Source of the DNA: SABY01 sp964612515
Lineage (GTDB): Bacteria > Bacteroidota > Bacteroidia > Bacteroidales > 4484-276
Assembly (NCBI GenBank): GCA_964612515.1
Contig: CAZTCX010000017.1
Location: 1-32,709, forward strand
Direction of reading: 5' to 3'
Length of the DNA: 32,709 bases
The notes under the pieces are model-generated. The model was not told the origin of the DNA. It ran no database searches and worked only from the letters and a program-made list of their open reading frames with translations. Positions 24,361 to 32,653 of the stretch are shown piece by piece (the stretch's first letter is position 1; the number at the start of each line of letters is the position of its first letter). A program made the position numbers and the translations under genes.

Positions 24361-25944
24361 ATGAAAAAATTCGCAAATATATTTTTGATCATAGCAGGAC
24401 TGGCGCTTGCATTTAGCTCCTGCACCAAAGATTTGGATACAGTGCCGCTGGATACTGACGTCACTACCGCGGCCACCGTTTACGACGATCCTGCCGCCTA
24501 CACCCAGGTGCTGGCCAAGCTCTATGCCGGTCTGGCAGTGAGCGGACAGGAAGGCCCTGCCGGACAAGGCGACATCAGTGGCATCGACGAAGGTTTCGGA
24601 CAATACCTGCGTGGCTATTGGTACCACCAGGAACTCCCTACCGACGAAGCTGTGATTGGCTGGAACGACCAAACCGTGAAAGACTTCCATGCACAGTCGT
24701 GGGGAGCTGGCGACGTATTTATTGCTGCCATGTATTACCGTATCTTTTATCAGATTGCAGTTTGCAACGAATACATCCGTGAAACCACCGACGCCAAGCT
24801 CGAAGGACGCGGCGTTACCGGCGATCTGAAAGCACAGGTGCAGACCTATCATGCCGAAGCACGTTTTCTGAGAGCACTCAGCTATTCACACGCTATGGAT
24901 CTGTTTGCCAATGTCCCCTTCGTTACCGAAAATGACGCTGTGGGATTGTTCTTCCCGCCGCAAATTCAACGTGCCCAACTTTTCAACTATGTGGAGACGG
25001 AGCTCAAAGACATCGAAGGTAAGCTCATTGAGCCACATACCGCTTATGCCCGTGCCGACAAAGCTACTGCCTGGACATTACTTGCTAAAAACTATCTGAA
25101 TGCTGAAGTTTACACCGGCACAGCCCACTATGCCGAAAGTGCCACCTACAGCCAGAAGGTGATCGACGCTGGTTATGCTCTGGCGCCCGTTTATGCAAAT
25201 CTTTTCCTTGCTGATAACGATCAGAACAATCCTGAACAAATTTTCTCCATTGCTTTTGATGGTATCAACACACGCACCTATGGCGGAACCAACTTCATCA
25301 TCCATGCTGCTGTTGGCGGATCGATGAATCCGGGCGACTTTGGCGTTGGCGGCGGCTGGGGCGGTACCCGTACCACAAGTGCATTTGTTAATAAATTTGC
25401 AGATCCCTCCGGAAATACCGATAAGCGTGCTATGTTTTATACCGATGGCCAAAATCTGGAGATCACCAACATTAGCGAGTTTACAGATGGCTATGCCATT
25501 ACCAAATTCAAAAACGTAACTTCCACCGGTAGTGCCGGCAAAGACCTCGACTATCCTGACACTGATTTCCCAATGTTCCGTCTGGCCGACGTCTATCTGA
25601 TGTATGCCGAAGCAGCCATTCGTGGTGCTGCCGATATGGGACTGGCCGTTACTTACGTAAATAAGGTTAGAGAAAGAGCCTATGGCAATACTTCAGGCAA
25701 CATCAGCGCTGGTAATCTCACCCTGGACTTCATCCTTGATGAGCGCGGCCGCGAACTTTATTGGGAGTGTCACCGTCGTACCGATCTGGTGCGTTTCGAC
25801 AAGCTCACCACCGCCGAATATGTCTGGCCATGGAAAGGCGGCGTCCCCGAAGGTGCTGCTACCGCTGATAAATATCGGTTTTTCCCGTTGCCTACAGCCG
25901 ACGTTAACGCCAATCCTAACCTAGTTCCAACCATTGGTTATTAA
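24361..25944 (+). CDS. SusD/RagB-family nutrient-binding outer-membrane lipoprotein (PUL 2)
   Basis: This 527-residue lipoprotein has signal MKKFANIFLIIAGLALAFSSC with lipobox Cys 21, followed by TKDLDTVPLD. SusD hallmarks are the AEARFLRALSYSHAMDLFANVPFVTE helix, the ARADKATAWTLLAKNYLNAEVY helix pair, and the C-terminal FRLADVYLMYAEAAIRGA and ILDERGRELYWECHRRTDLVRF. It would cap the SusC encoded 19 bases upstream. The susE-like gene starts 20 bases downstream, making a susC-susD-susE operon. Confidence 0.96.
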   Translation: MKKFANIFLIIAGLALAFSSCTKDLDTVPLDTDVTTAATVYDDPAAYTQVLAKLYAGLAVSGQEGPAGQGDISGIDEGFGQYLRGYWYHQELPTDEAVIGWNDQTVKDFHAQSWGAGDVFIAAMYYRIFYQIAVCNEYIRETTDAKLEGRGVTGDLKAQVQTYHAEARFLRALSYSHAMDLFANVPFVTENDAVGLFFPPQIQRAQLFNYVETELKDIEGKLIEPHTAYARADKATAWTLLAKNYLNAEVYTGTAHYAESATYSQKVIDAGYALAPVYANLFLADNDQNNPEQIFSIAFDGINTRTYGGTNFIIHAAVGGSMNPGDFGVGGGWGGTRTTSAFVNKFADPSGNTDKRAMFYTDGQNLEITNISEFTDGYAITKFKNVTSTGSAGKDLDYPDTDFPMFRLADVYLMYAEAAIRGAADMGLAVTYVNKVRERAYGNTSGNISAGNLTLDFILDERGRELYWECHRRTDLVRFDKLTTAEYVWPWKGGVPEGAATADKYRFFPLPTADVNANPNLVPTIGY

Positions 25945-25964
25945 TTTCTAAATCAATTACAAGT

Positions 25965-27122
25965 ATGAAAAAAATAACATTCATTTTATTTGCAATTCTT
26001 GGTATCGGATTGCTGTTCTCCTGCGAAAAACAAGACACCGAGCCGGTTCTGGATATGAGCAAAACTACCCCGCCATCGTTGACCATGCCGGAAGCCAACA
26101 GTGCTTTTGTATTGATGAAAGCGGAGGCCGACAGCATGATTACATTCTCATGGTCGTCGGTTAGTTATAATCTTACCGATCTGGAAAACACCAAGTACAC
26201 CGTTCAAATTGATTTGGCCGACAGCAACTTTATTCACGCTGCCGACCTGGGATCAACAACTGCTACAATGCTTTCGATAAAACAAAGCAAACTCAACAAT
26301 ACCCTGCTAAGCCTGGGGGCAACACCTGAGTCGCCAGTAGCGGTCACAGTTAGGGTTTCTTCAATTATCAATAATCAGAGCAAATACACGCAGACGACTT
26401 CTGCCGTATTGCCACTCAGCGTCACTACTTATAACACAGTAGTAGAAGCTCCGCCATTGTATCTCATTGGTGATGGAAGTTCGGTAGGTTGGAACAACGC
26501 AGCTACCGATCTGCCATTTGTCTATGATGATCAGGCTGGAGTTTATAAAATTGTTGCTACGTTGCTTCCAAATAAGTTTATCAAGGCAATTGAAATTCCC
26601 GGCCAATGGGCACCACAGTGGGGTACCGATGCCAGTGGAACTTCCGTAGGTGGCACATTGGTTTATCGTCCTACCGAAGATGTTCCTGATCCGGCAGCCA
26701 TTCCGACGCCTGCAGAAGAGGGAGACTATATGATTACTTTCGATCTGGTGAACTTCGTTTATACCATCGAAGTGGCCGATGTGGCTCAATCAATGCACAT
26801 CATCGGCGATGCTACCGAGGCCGGATGGAATAATGCGGCAGCAATTCCAATGGATAAAGTCTCCCCAGGTGTTTTTAAGCTGGCTGCAAATCTCAGTGCC
26901 GACGCTACCGAAGGATTCAAATTTCTGGTAAATCAGGGAGCCTGGGCTCCAATGTACGGAACCGTTGAAGGTGCCGATTTTGAAAGTGGTGAGTTGGTTT
27001 ATCGCGAAACCGAAGACGATCCCGATCCAAAATCCATCCCGCCGCCATCAGCTTCCGGACAGTACATAATTAAAATGAATACCATCACGATGACTTACAC
27101 AGTCACTCCTCCAACTAATTAG
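25965..27122 (+). CDS. SusE/SusF-like outer-membrane glycan-binding lipoprotein
   Basis: This 385-residue lipoprotein has a lipobox ending LLFSC (Cys 20), then EKQDTEP. Residues about 35-160 form a SusE-type N-terminal Ig/Fn3-like domain (MITFSWSSVSYNLTDLENTKYTVQID). Two homologous binding modules follow at about 164-271 and 277-383. Each has an IGD-x-GWNNAA start, a central WAP-x-GT, and an LVYR-TED-PDP loop before the last strands. In the Bacteroides Sus system, SusE and SusF bind starch through similar aromatic-rich modules at the cell surface. The substrate here may be an alpha-glucan, but SusE-like proteins occur in other PULs as well. It is the last gene of PUL 2, followed by a clear terminator. 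Confidence 0.88.
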   Translation: MKKITFILFAILGIGLLFSCEKQDTEPVLDMSKTTPPSLTMPEANSAFVLMKAEADSMITFSWSSVSYNLTDLENTKYTVQIDLADSNFIHAADLGSTTATMLSIKQSKLNNTLLSLGATPESPVAVTVRVSSIINNQSKYTQTTSAVLPLSVTTYNTVVEAPPLYLIGDGSSVGWNNAATDLPFVYDDQAGVYKIVATLLPNKFIKAIEIPGQWAPQWGTDASGTSVGGTLVYRPTEDVPDPAAIPTPAEEGDYMITFDLVNFVYTIEVADVAQSMHIIGDATEAGWNNAAAIPMDKVSPGVFKLAANLSADATEGFKFLVNQGAWAPMYGTVEGADFESGELVYRETEDDPDPKSIPPPSASGQYIIKMNTITMTYTVTPPTN

Positions 27123-27148
27123 AACAATTTTATTTCTGAATTAAAAAG

Positions 27149-27176
27149 GCTGCTCATCTACGGGGCAGCTTTTTTT
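27149..27176 (+). terminator. Rho-independent terminator of the PUL 2 susC-susD-susE operon
   Basis: GCTGCTC (27149-27155) pairs with GGGCAGC (27163-27169) with one wobble and a 7-base loop, and is followed by seven Ts. It lies 27 bases after the susE stop. Confidence 0.85.
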
Positions 27177-27221
27177 GTTTTGTTATTAAATTACAATACA
27201 AATAATTCGGGTCGAAAAATG

Positions 27222-27229
27222 TACTTTTG
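27222..27229 (+). promoter_or_regulatory. -7 promoter element (TACTTTTG) of lepA, predicting a leaderless mRNA
   Basis: TACTTTTG ends 6 bases before the A of the lepA ATG (27236), so transcription should begin at or beside the start codon. It follows the susE terminator directly, which makes lepA an independent transcription unit. Confidence 0.65.
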
Positions 27230-27235
27230 CAGCCG

Positions 27236-29029
27236 ATGAAAAATATAAGAAACTTCTGTATCATTGCCCATATCGACCATGGCAAAAGCACATTGGCCGA
27301 CCGATTACTCGACCTGACACATACCATCGGTGAGCGTGATAAAAAAGAACAGATTCTCGACAGTATGGATCTGGAGCGCGAGCGTGGCATCACCATAAAA
27401 AGCCACGCCATACAAATGGTCTATAAAGCCGACAGCGGCGTTGAATATCTTTTTAACCTGATCGACACCCCCGGACACGTGGACTTTTCGTACGAGGTTT
27501 CCCGTTCCATTGCCGCTTGTGAGGGAGCTTTGCTCATCGTGGATGCCACACAAGGCATTCAGGCTCAAACTATTTCCAACCTTTATCTGGCCATCGAACA
27601 TAACCTGGAAATTATCCCGGTACTAAATAAAATGGATCTGGAAGCCGCCATGCCCGAGGATGTCAAAGATCAGATAGTGGAACTTATCGGCTGCGACCGC
27701 GACGACATTATTGAGGCCAGCGGCAAAACCGGCTACGGCGTCGATCGCATTCTCGAAGCTATCCTGGAGCGCGTTCCGGCGCCCACGGGCGATACGAAGG
27801 CACCCCTGCAGGCGCTCATCTTCGACTCGGTTTTTAATTCTTATCGCGGCATCATTGCCTATTTTCGCATCTTCAACGGCACGATAAGTAAAGGTGATCT
27901 TGTAAAATTTTTTGCCACAGGCAAACAATACGTTGCCGACGAAATAGGTGTGCTTTGCATGGGATTACAGCCACGCGAAACCATGGAGGCCGGCGAGGTG
28001 GGCTATATTATCTCCGGCATCAAAACCTCAAAAGAGGTAAAGGTAGGCGATACCATCACACATGTGGTCAATCCTTGCAGCAAGATGATCTCCGGTTTTG
28101 AAAACGTGAAACCAATGGTTTTTGCCGGTATTTATCCTATAGACGCCGACGACTACGAAGAGCTGCGTTCGTCGATGGAGAAGCTGCAGCTTAACGACGC
28201 TTCACTAACCTTTGAACCCGAATCTTCAGCGGCACTGGGCTTTGGCTTCCGCTGCGGGTTTCTCGGACTTCTGCACATGGAGATTGTGCAGGAGCGGCTG
28301 GATCGCGAGTTCGACATGGATGTAATTACCACAGTCCCCAACGTAAATTATAAAGCTTACACCACCAAAGGCGAAGTTATCGACGTACACAACCCGTCGG
28401 GTATGCCAGGTCCTAATACATTGGAGCACGTGGAAGAGCCGATGATTGATGCGCAAATAATCTCCAAGTCGGAATATGTGGGCGCCATTATGAGCTTGTG
28501 CATCGATCGGCGCGGCGAGCTTAAAAATCAGGTTTACCTCACCAGCGACCGTGTGGAGGTTTCTTTTACGCTGCCGTTGGCCGAAATAGTTTTTGATTTC
28601 TATGATAAACTAAAAAGCATCTCACGTGGCTATGCTTCTTTCGATTATCACATCACCGGCTATCAGGCAGCCAAATTGGTGCGGTTGGATATTTTGCTCA
28701 ATGGCGAGCCGGTGGATGCGCTTTCCACGCTGATCCATCAGGACAACGCCTACAACTTTGGGCGCCGCATGTGCGAAAAGCTTCGCGAACTCATCCCACG
28801 TCAGCAGTTCGACGTAGCCATTCAGGCGGCCATCGGTGCCAAGGTCATCGCCCGCGAAACCGTGAAAGCTTTACGCAAGGACGTTACCGCCAAATGCTAC
28901 GGGGGCGATATTTCGCGAAAGCGTAAACTCCTCGAAAAACAAAAGAAAGGCAAGAAACGCATGCGTCAGGTGGGCAACGTAGAAGTTCCACAATCGGCGT
29001 TCCTGGCGGTACTCAAGCTCGATTCGTAG
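27236..29029 (+). CDS. lepA: Elongation factor 4 (LepA), translational GTPase
   Basis: This 597-residue LepA/EF4 is a ribosome-associated GTPase that can back-translocate stalled ribosomes. The G-domain motifs are AHIDHGKST (11-19), RERGITIK, DTPGHVDF and NKMDL. Domains 2, 3 and V follow, then the LepA-specific C-terminal domain ending in GKKRMRQVGNVEVPQSAFLAVL. Length matches the family exactly. The frame can begin at a TTG (27227), but that lies inside the -7 promoter element, so I use the ATG at 27236. It is convergent with the MATE gene. Confidence 0.97.
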   Translation: MKNIRNFCIIAHIDHGKSTLADRLLDLTHTIGERDKKEQILDSMDLERERGITIKSHAIQMVYKADSGVEYLFNLIDTPGHVDFSYEVSRSIAACEGALLIVDATQGIQAQTISNLYLAIEHNLEIIPVLNKMDLEAAMPEDVKDQIVELIGCDRDDIIEASGKTGYGVDRILEAILERVPAPTGDTKAPLQALIFDSVFNSYRGIIAYFRIFNGTISKGDLVKFFATGKQYVADEIGVLCMGLQPRETMEAGEVGYIISGIKTSKEVKVGDTITHVVNPCSKMISGFENVKPMVFAGIYPIDADDYEELRSSMEKLQLNDASLTFEPESSAALGFGFRCGFLGLLHMEIVQERLDREFDMDVITTVPNVNYKAYTTKGEVIDVHNPSGMPGPNTLEHVEEPMIDAQIISKSEYVGAIMSLCIDRRGELKNQVYLTSDRVEVSFTLPLAEIVFDFYDKLKSISRGYASFDYHITGYQAAKLVRLDILLNGEPVDALSTLIHQDNAYNFGRRMCEKLRELIPRQQFDVAIQAAIGAKVIARETVKALRKDVTAKCYGGDISRKRKLLEKQKKGKKRMRQVGNVEVPQSAFLAVLKLDS

Positions 29030-29261
29030 CGGCAAGGTATCCTAACCAAGTTTCCGTTATTTCGGTTTAACGATTATATGTCCACCTTCTTCGGACGATA
29101 GAAAGTTACTCTTGTCTTCAGACTTTCGAGCGTCCGCAGGATCTCGAAACGTCAAGAAAATAAAAAGTTACCACCCGCCCTTTGACTTTATCGTCCGAAG
29201 GACCTCGAAACGTCATTCGACATCAACAGTATCTCGAAACACCAAAAAATAAAAAATTGAT
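29030..29261. repeat. Intergenic degenerate repeat block between convergent genes
   Basis: A 10-bp inverted repeat, TTCGGACGAT (29090-29099) and ATCGTCCGAA (29190-29199), bounds a 110-bp segment. A short unit with CTCGAAAC recurs three times, at about 29143, 29203 and 29232, twice followed by GTCA. It looks like a decayed dispersed repeat. No T-run terminator is obvious for either flanking gene. Confidence 0.5.
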
Positions 29262-30602
29262 TTAGACCTTTGGCCGGATGATGCTTTTGGTTTTCCAACG
29301 ACCGGTCAGGTAATAAAGGAAAGCCAGCGTTAAGCCTGTTCCCCACCCCAAAGGAATCGCCCACCAAATGCCTGTGACGCCGATGCGATCTGCCAGAAAA
29401 TAGGAAATCGGCACACGCACCACCCACAAAGCGATGAGCGTAGTAAACATCGGGATGAGTGTGTCGCCTGAACCGCGCATCACTGCATTGATTACAAAAA
29501 GCGATGAAAAAACAATGTAAAATGAGCTCACGATAACCAGATAGCTATTGCCGATGTTGATGACGGTTTCGTCGGGAGTAAAGATTGACATCAGCGTTTT
29601 GCCAAATAACACTACCAAAATACTTATAGAAGCAGAAATTACTGAAGTGATGATCCATGTTGACTTCAAGCCTGCTTTAACACGCTCGGGTTTCTGTGCT
29701 CCCAGATTTTGACCTACGAAAGCCGACAAAGCCGCGGCAAAATTCATCGCCAGCAAAGAAGCAAAGCTGTCGATGCGCGTGGCCACGCTATAGGCAGCAA
29801 TGGTGGAAGTGCCAAATGTGTTGACGATACCATAAAGCGCAATCATGCCGGCAGCAACAAAAGTTTGTTGCAAACCCGAAGGCAAACCGATGCGGATGCT
29901 GTTTCTGAAAATCTCACGATCGAACACATATTTGCGAAAGCTAAGATTTACTACCGCATGTTTTTTGTTGAGATAGAGGGCTGCTGAGATAAATGCTCCT
30001 GCCTGCGATATTACGGTGGCGATGGCAGCACCTTCTACTCCCCATTTAAAAACTACAATAAACAGCAGGTCGAGTACCACATTGGTAAGTGTGGCAATAA
30101 TCATGAAATACAAAGGCGTTTTGGAGTCGCCCATACCGCGCAAAATGGCGCTGGTGCCGCTATAGCCAAAGAAAAACACCATGCCAGTAAAATAAATGGT
30201 GAGATAACTCCGCGCCTGTGGAAGCACCTCTTCGGGCAGTCCGGTAAGCCGAAAGATAGCAGTGGCGAAAACGATGCCTATGATGCTGACGGCAATTGAA
30301 GCAAAAAATAGAATGATGTAAGTGGTATCGATGGTGCGCTTTACCTTTTCCGCGTCACGGGCACCAAAATATTGGGATATGATAATTGTAAATCCTGACC
30401 CGATTCCTATCACCAGCGAGATGAGCAGAAAGATAATTGGGAAAGAGGCGCCTACCGCAGCCAGGGCTTCCTTGCCCAGGTAGTTGCCAATGATGATGCT
30501 ATCGACAACATTATAGAGCTGCTGAAACACATTACCAAGCACCATAGGCAAGGCAAATTGCACAATCAACTTCCCTTCTTTTCCCTGCGTCAGATCTTTC
30601 AT
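29262..30602 (-). CDS. MATE-family multidrug/Na+ antiporter-type efflux transporter
   Basis: This 446-residue inner-membrane protein has about 12 hydrophobic segments in two similar halves, as in NorM/DinF-type MATE exporters. The N-terminus shows the family pattern LIVQFALPMVLGNVFQQLYNVVDSIIIGNYLGKEALAAVGASFPI, broken here as LIVQFALPMVLGN and VDSIIIGNYLG. The second half begins near SIRIGLPSGLQQTFVAAG and repeats the topology. MATE proteins export cationic drugs or metabolites in exchange for Na+ or H+; the substrate cannot be told. It lies 62 bases downstream of tatA on the same strand and has no -7 element of its own in that gap, so the two may be co-transcribed. Confidence 0.93.
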   Translation of the reverse strand: MKDLTQGKEGKLIVQFALPMVLGNVFQQLYNVVDSIIIGNYLGKEALAAVGASFPIIFLLISLVIGIGSGFTIIISQYFGARDAEKVKRTIDTTYIILFFASIAVSIIGIVFATAIFRLTGLPEEVLPQARSYLTIYFTGMVFFFGYSGTSAILRGMGDSKTPLYFMIIATLTNVVLDLLFIVVFKWGVEGAAIATVISQAGAFISAALYLNKKHAVVNLSFRKYVFDREIFRNSIRIGLPSGLQQTFVAAGMIALYGIVNTFGTSTIAAYSVATRIDSFASLLAMNFAAALSAFVGQNLGAQKPERVKAGLKSTWIITSVISASISILVVLFGKTLMSIFTPDETVINIGNSYLVIVSSFYIVFSSLFVINAVMRGSGDTLIPMFTTLIALWVVRVPISYFLADRIGVTGIWWAIPLGWGTGLTLAFLYYLTGRWKTKSIIRPKV

Positions 30603-30664
30603 TAAGGTGGGTTCAGCCGCCGACAGCTATCAATGAAGCGCGCCGAATGGTAAGATAGCAGCGT

Positions 30665-30928
30665 TTAGCTTTGAGGGGTGCTGCCGCTTTCAGGGTTATT
30701 AGGTTGTGCTGTTTGTTTATTAATGCCGGAGTTAATCTCTGCTGCCGGACGATTTATCTCTTGCTTAATTTCGTCGGCACCAGCCATTCCGCTCTTAAAT
30801 TCTTTAACGCCTTTGCCCAGACCACGCATGAGTTCGGGGATCTTTTTGCCACCAAAAAGCAGCACCACTACCAGCAGAATCACAATAAGTTCGTAGCCAC
30901 TGGGCATGTATAACAAAATAGTATTCAT
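30665..30928 (-). CDS. tatA: Sec-independent protein translocase subunit TatA/E
   Basis: This 87-residue TatA-type protein has a single N-terminal membrane helix (YELIVILLVVVLLFGGKKIPEL, residues about 12-33) with the characteristic FGGKKIPEL hinge, an amphipathic helix (RGLGKGVKEFKSGM) and a polar, Asn/Pro-rich tail. It would form the pore of the twin-arginine system that exports folded proteins. TatC is not in this window. The start at 30928 agrees with a -7 element 23 bases upstream. Confidence 0.93.
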   Translation of the reverse strand: MNTILLYMPSGYELIVILLVVVLLFGGKKIPELMRGLGKGVKEFKSGMAGADEIKQEINRPAAEINSGINKQTAQPNNPESGSTPQS

Positions 30929-30950
30929 TGTTTTAAAAATTAAGAATTTA

Positions 30951-30958
30951 CAAAAGTA
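30951..30958 (-). promoter_or_regulatory. -7 promoter element (TACTTTTG, minus strand) of tatA
   Basis: It reads TACTTTTG on the minus strand, the same octamer as at lepA and at the 31727 gene. It predicts a start near 30945, 17 bases before the tatA ATG, and would also serve the MATE gene. Confidence 0.55.
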
Positions 30959-31130
30959 ATGATTTCTATGAGTGCCCGATTGTTTAGCAAAAGCGCATCA
31001 TTTCGGGTCACATCAAAATATTTAGACTTAAAATGAAGACAAAGAAACATCCGGATAGAACCTCATTAAAGCACTTAAACGCCGGAACAGGGCTAAGATT
31101 TTATTGTAATAAAGATAAAATGAAAAGGCT

Positions 31131-31138
31131 TAATTTTG
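31131..31138 (+). promoter_or_regulatory. -7 promoter element (TAATTTTG) of rnpB
   Basis: TAATTTTG ends 5 bases before 31144, the first base of the P1 helix of the RNase P RNA. Because the RNA 5' end is fixed by P1 pairing, this site calibrates the spacing used for the other -7 elements in the window. Confidence 0.7.
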
Positions 31139-31143
31139 CAGCC

Positions 31144-31575
31144 GGCAGCAGTCTGTTCTGTCGCTCCGGCTCAGGCCGGCGAGGAAAGTCGGGACAACAC
31201 AGGGCACCATACTTCCTAACGGGAAGGACTCGCCGCAGGGCGGGTACAGCAAGTGCCACAGAAAATTACCGCCCCGTAACAACGGGGTAAGGGTGAAAAC
31301 GTGAGGTAAGAGCTCACGCGGCGCGGTGGCGACACGGCGTCGGGGTAAACCTTATGGGTTGAAAGGCCATGTATATTACGGTTTCCGGCTGTTGTCGGAA
31401 GATGGTAGCCCGCCGAAATCCTTCCTGTCAACCATGTGCAATCGTGGTGGGCGGGGACTAAAGGATACCGTAAGGGGTAGGCCGTTAGAGCTGCATCGTG
31501 AGGTGCAGCCCAGATAAATGACAGAAGCCGGCTTGCAAAAGCCGGTCACAGAATCCCGCTTACAGGACTGCTGCC
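31144..31575 (+). ncRNA. rnpB: RNase P RNA, bacterial type A
   Basis: This is the catalytic RNA that trims tRNA 5' leaders. The ends pair as P1: GGCAGCAGTC (31144-31153) with GACTGCTGCC (31566-31575), and six Ts follow, so P1 may double as the terminator stem. Conserved segments appear in order: GAGGAAAGTC (31181-31190), ACAGAA (31258-31263), AGGGTGAAA then GGTAAGAGCTCAC (about 31290-31317), AGATAAATGACAG (about 31512), and ACAGAATCCCGCTTACAGG (31548-31566). The length of about 432 is normal for Bacteroidota. Reading frames across this region are not genes. Confidence 0.96.
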
Positions 31576-31688
31576 TTTTTTATTTGCCTCAGGCAATGAT
31601 CTTTGTCGTTGACAAATGTCAAACAAAAGCTCAATTGGCTTTTATAATAAATTGATGCATCCAGACTGCTCTCAACAGTATTTTTGGA

Positions 31689-31696
31689 TACTTTTG
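31689..31696 (+). promoter_or_regulatory. -7 promoter element (TACTTTTG) of the thioredoxin-like protein gene
   Basis: TACTTTTG followed by CAAAAT predicts a start near 31702 and a 25-base leader before ATG 31727. Its position argues against the longer reading frame that begins at 31616. Confidence 0.6.
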
Positions 31697-31726
31697 CAAA
31701 ATCAAATCATTCTAAATTTTAAAATT

Positions 31727-32518
31727 ATGAAAAGACATTTTTTCCTTCTCACCTTGCTAAGCCTTTTTGTTTTCCAGATGAATGTAGTTTTGGCAGGTGC
31801 GCCCAAAGTGGTCAAAAAACAAATTACACAGGCTTTGAATGAGGCAGCAGCCTCAGGAACAAACACCATCCTCGTGATCACCGATGCCAAAGGAGCAGGA
31901 TTAGAAGATGCTCTGACAATGGCATCGCAAACAATATCGTCAGGCAGCGATGCATTGATCGCTGTTGTAGATCGTGATGCAGCCGATAACAGCGAGTTAA
32001 ATTTAAAATATCAAATGGCACGCTATCCGCTACCCTATTTGCTCATATTGTCGCCGAGCGGAACCATAACCGGTGGAGCTGCCAGTGGAAAAATCAGCCC
32101 GGAGAAATTTGCAGAATATCTCCCTACCCCGGCTTACAACCAGGTTCTGGCAGCACGTGCCGCCAACAGCACCTCGCTGGTACTCGTTACTCCAGCCGGG
32201 GCTTCTGATGCCGCCGAATGTCTTAAAAAAATGGAGCAAGCCAAGGCAACTATCACGCCAGTGCCAGCCATCGTTCAGGTGAATGCAGCCAATGTTGCCG
32301 AAAAAAACTTCTTGCGTAAAATGAGTTACACCGAAAATCAAAAATCGTCACAGATCATTGTCTTAAATGCCGCCGGACAAGTCGTTGGTACCTTTGACGC
32401 CGGCGTAGCTCCTGCTTCCATAGCAGCAGCAGCTTCCAAAACAGCAGCGAAAGGGTGCGGTGGTTGTAGCTCAGCAAAATCGTGTGCAGGCAAAAAAGAC
32501 GAAGGGTGCGCGAAGTAG
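31727..32518 (+). CDS. Secreted tandem thioredoxin-like protein with Cys-rich C-terminus
   Basis: This 263-residue protein has a signal peptide (MKRHFFLLTLLSLFVFQMNV...LAG, cleaved near residue 24). It appears to hold two thioredoxin-like halves. The first (about 27-150) has an ILVITDAKG strand, ALIAVVDRDA, and a YPLPYLLILSPSG segment like the cis-Pro strand of thioredoxins. The second (about 150-235) has SLVLVTPAG, AIVQVNAAN and QIIVLNAAGQVVGTFD. Neither half has a CxxC active site at the usual place. The only Cys cluster is the tail: GCGGCSSAKSC then EGC. It is likely periplasmic, perhaps metal- or disulfide-related, but the function is unknown to me. The frame opens at 31616, but that extension spans the promoter. 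Confidence 0.75.
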   Translation: MKRHFFLLTLLSLFVFQMNVVLAGAPKVVKKQITQALNEAAASGTNTILVITDAKGAGLEDALTMASQTISSGSDALIAVVDRDAADNSELNLKYQMARYPLPYLLILSPSGTITGGAASGKISPEKFAEYLPTPAYNQVLAARAANSTSLVLVTPAGASDAAECLKKMEQAKATITPVPAIVQVNAANVAEKNFLRKMSYTENQKSSQIIVLNAAGQVVGTFDAGVAPASIAAAASKTAAKGCGGCSSAKSCAGKKDEGCAK

Positions 32519-32566
32519 GATTTCAAATAAGCTGAAACCGGAGAAGACCAGGGGCATACGTAAAAT

Positions 32567-32615
32567 GTTGATTGTTGATCGTTAATCGTTATTTGTTAAT
32601 CGTTAATCGTTAATG
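32567..32615 (+). repeat. Heptanucleotide tandem repeat, seven units (GTTAATC-like)
   Basis: Seven in-phase 7-bp units run GTTGATT, GTTGATC, GTTAATC, GTTATTT, GTTAATC, GTTAATC, GTTAATG. It is noncoding and lies just after the thioredoxin-like gene. Confidence 0.85.
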
Positions 32616-32653
32616 GTTCATTGCGAGCGCAGTGAAGCAATCTGTCTTCAATC
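32616..32653. repeat. Dispersed imperfect palindrome (ATTGCGAGCGCAGTGAAGCAAT type)
   Basis: ATTGC (32620-32624) and GCAAT (32637-32641) flank a GC-rich centre. This is a form of the short 'CATTGCGAG...GAAGCAATC' repeat that I know as common between genes in many environmental bacteria. It sits between the two tandem arrays. Confidence 0.6.

Noticed and set aside
31033..31517. Several frames of 60-85 codons near the tatA/rnpB gap
   Set aside because: They overlap the RNase P RNA, whose conserved segments explain the sequence.
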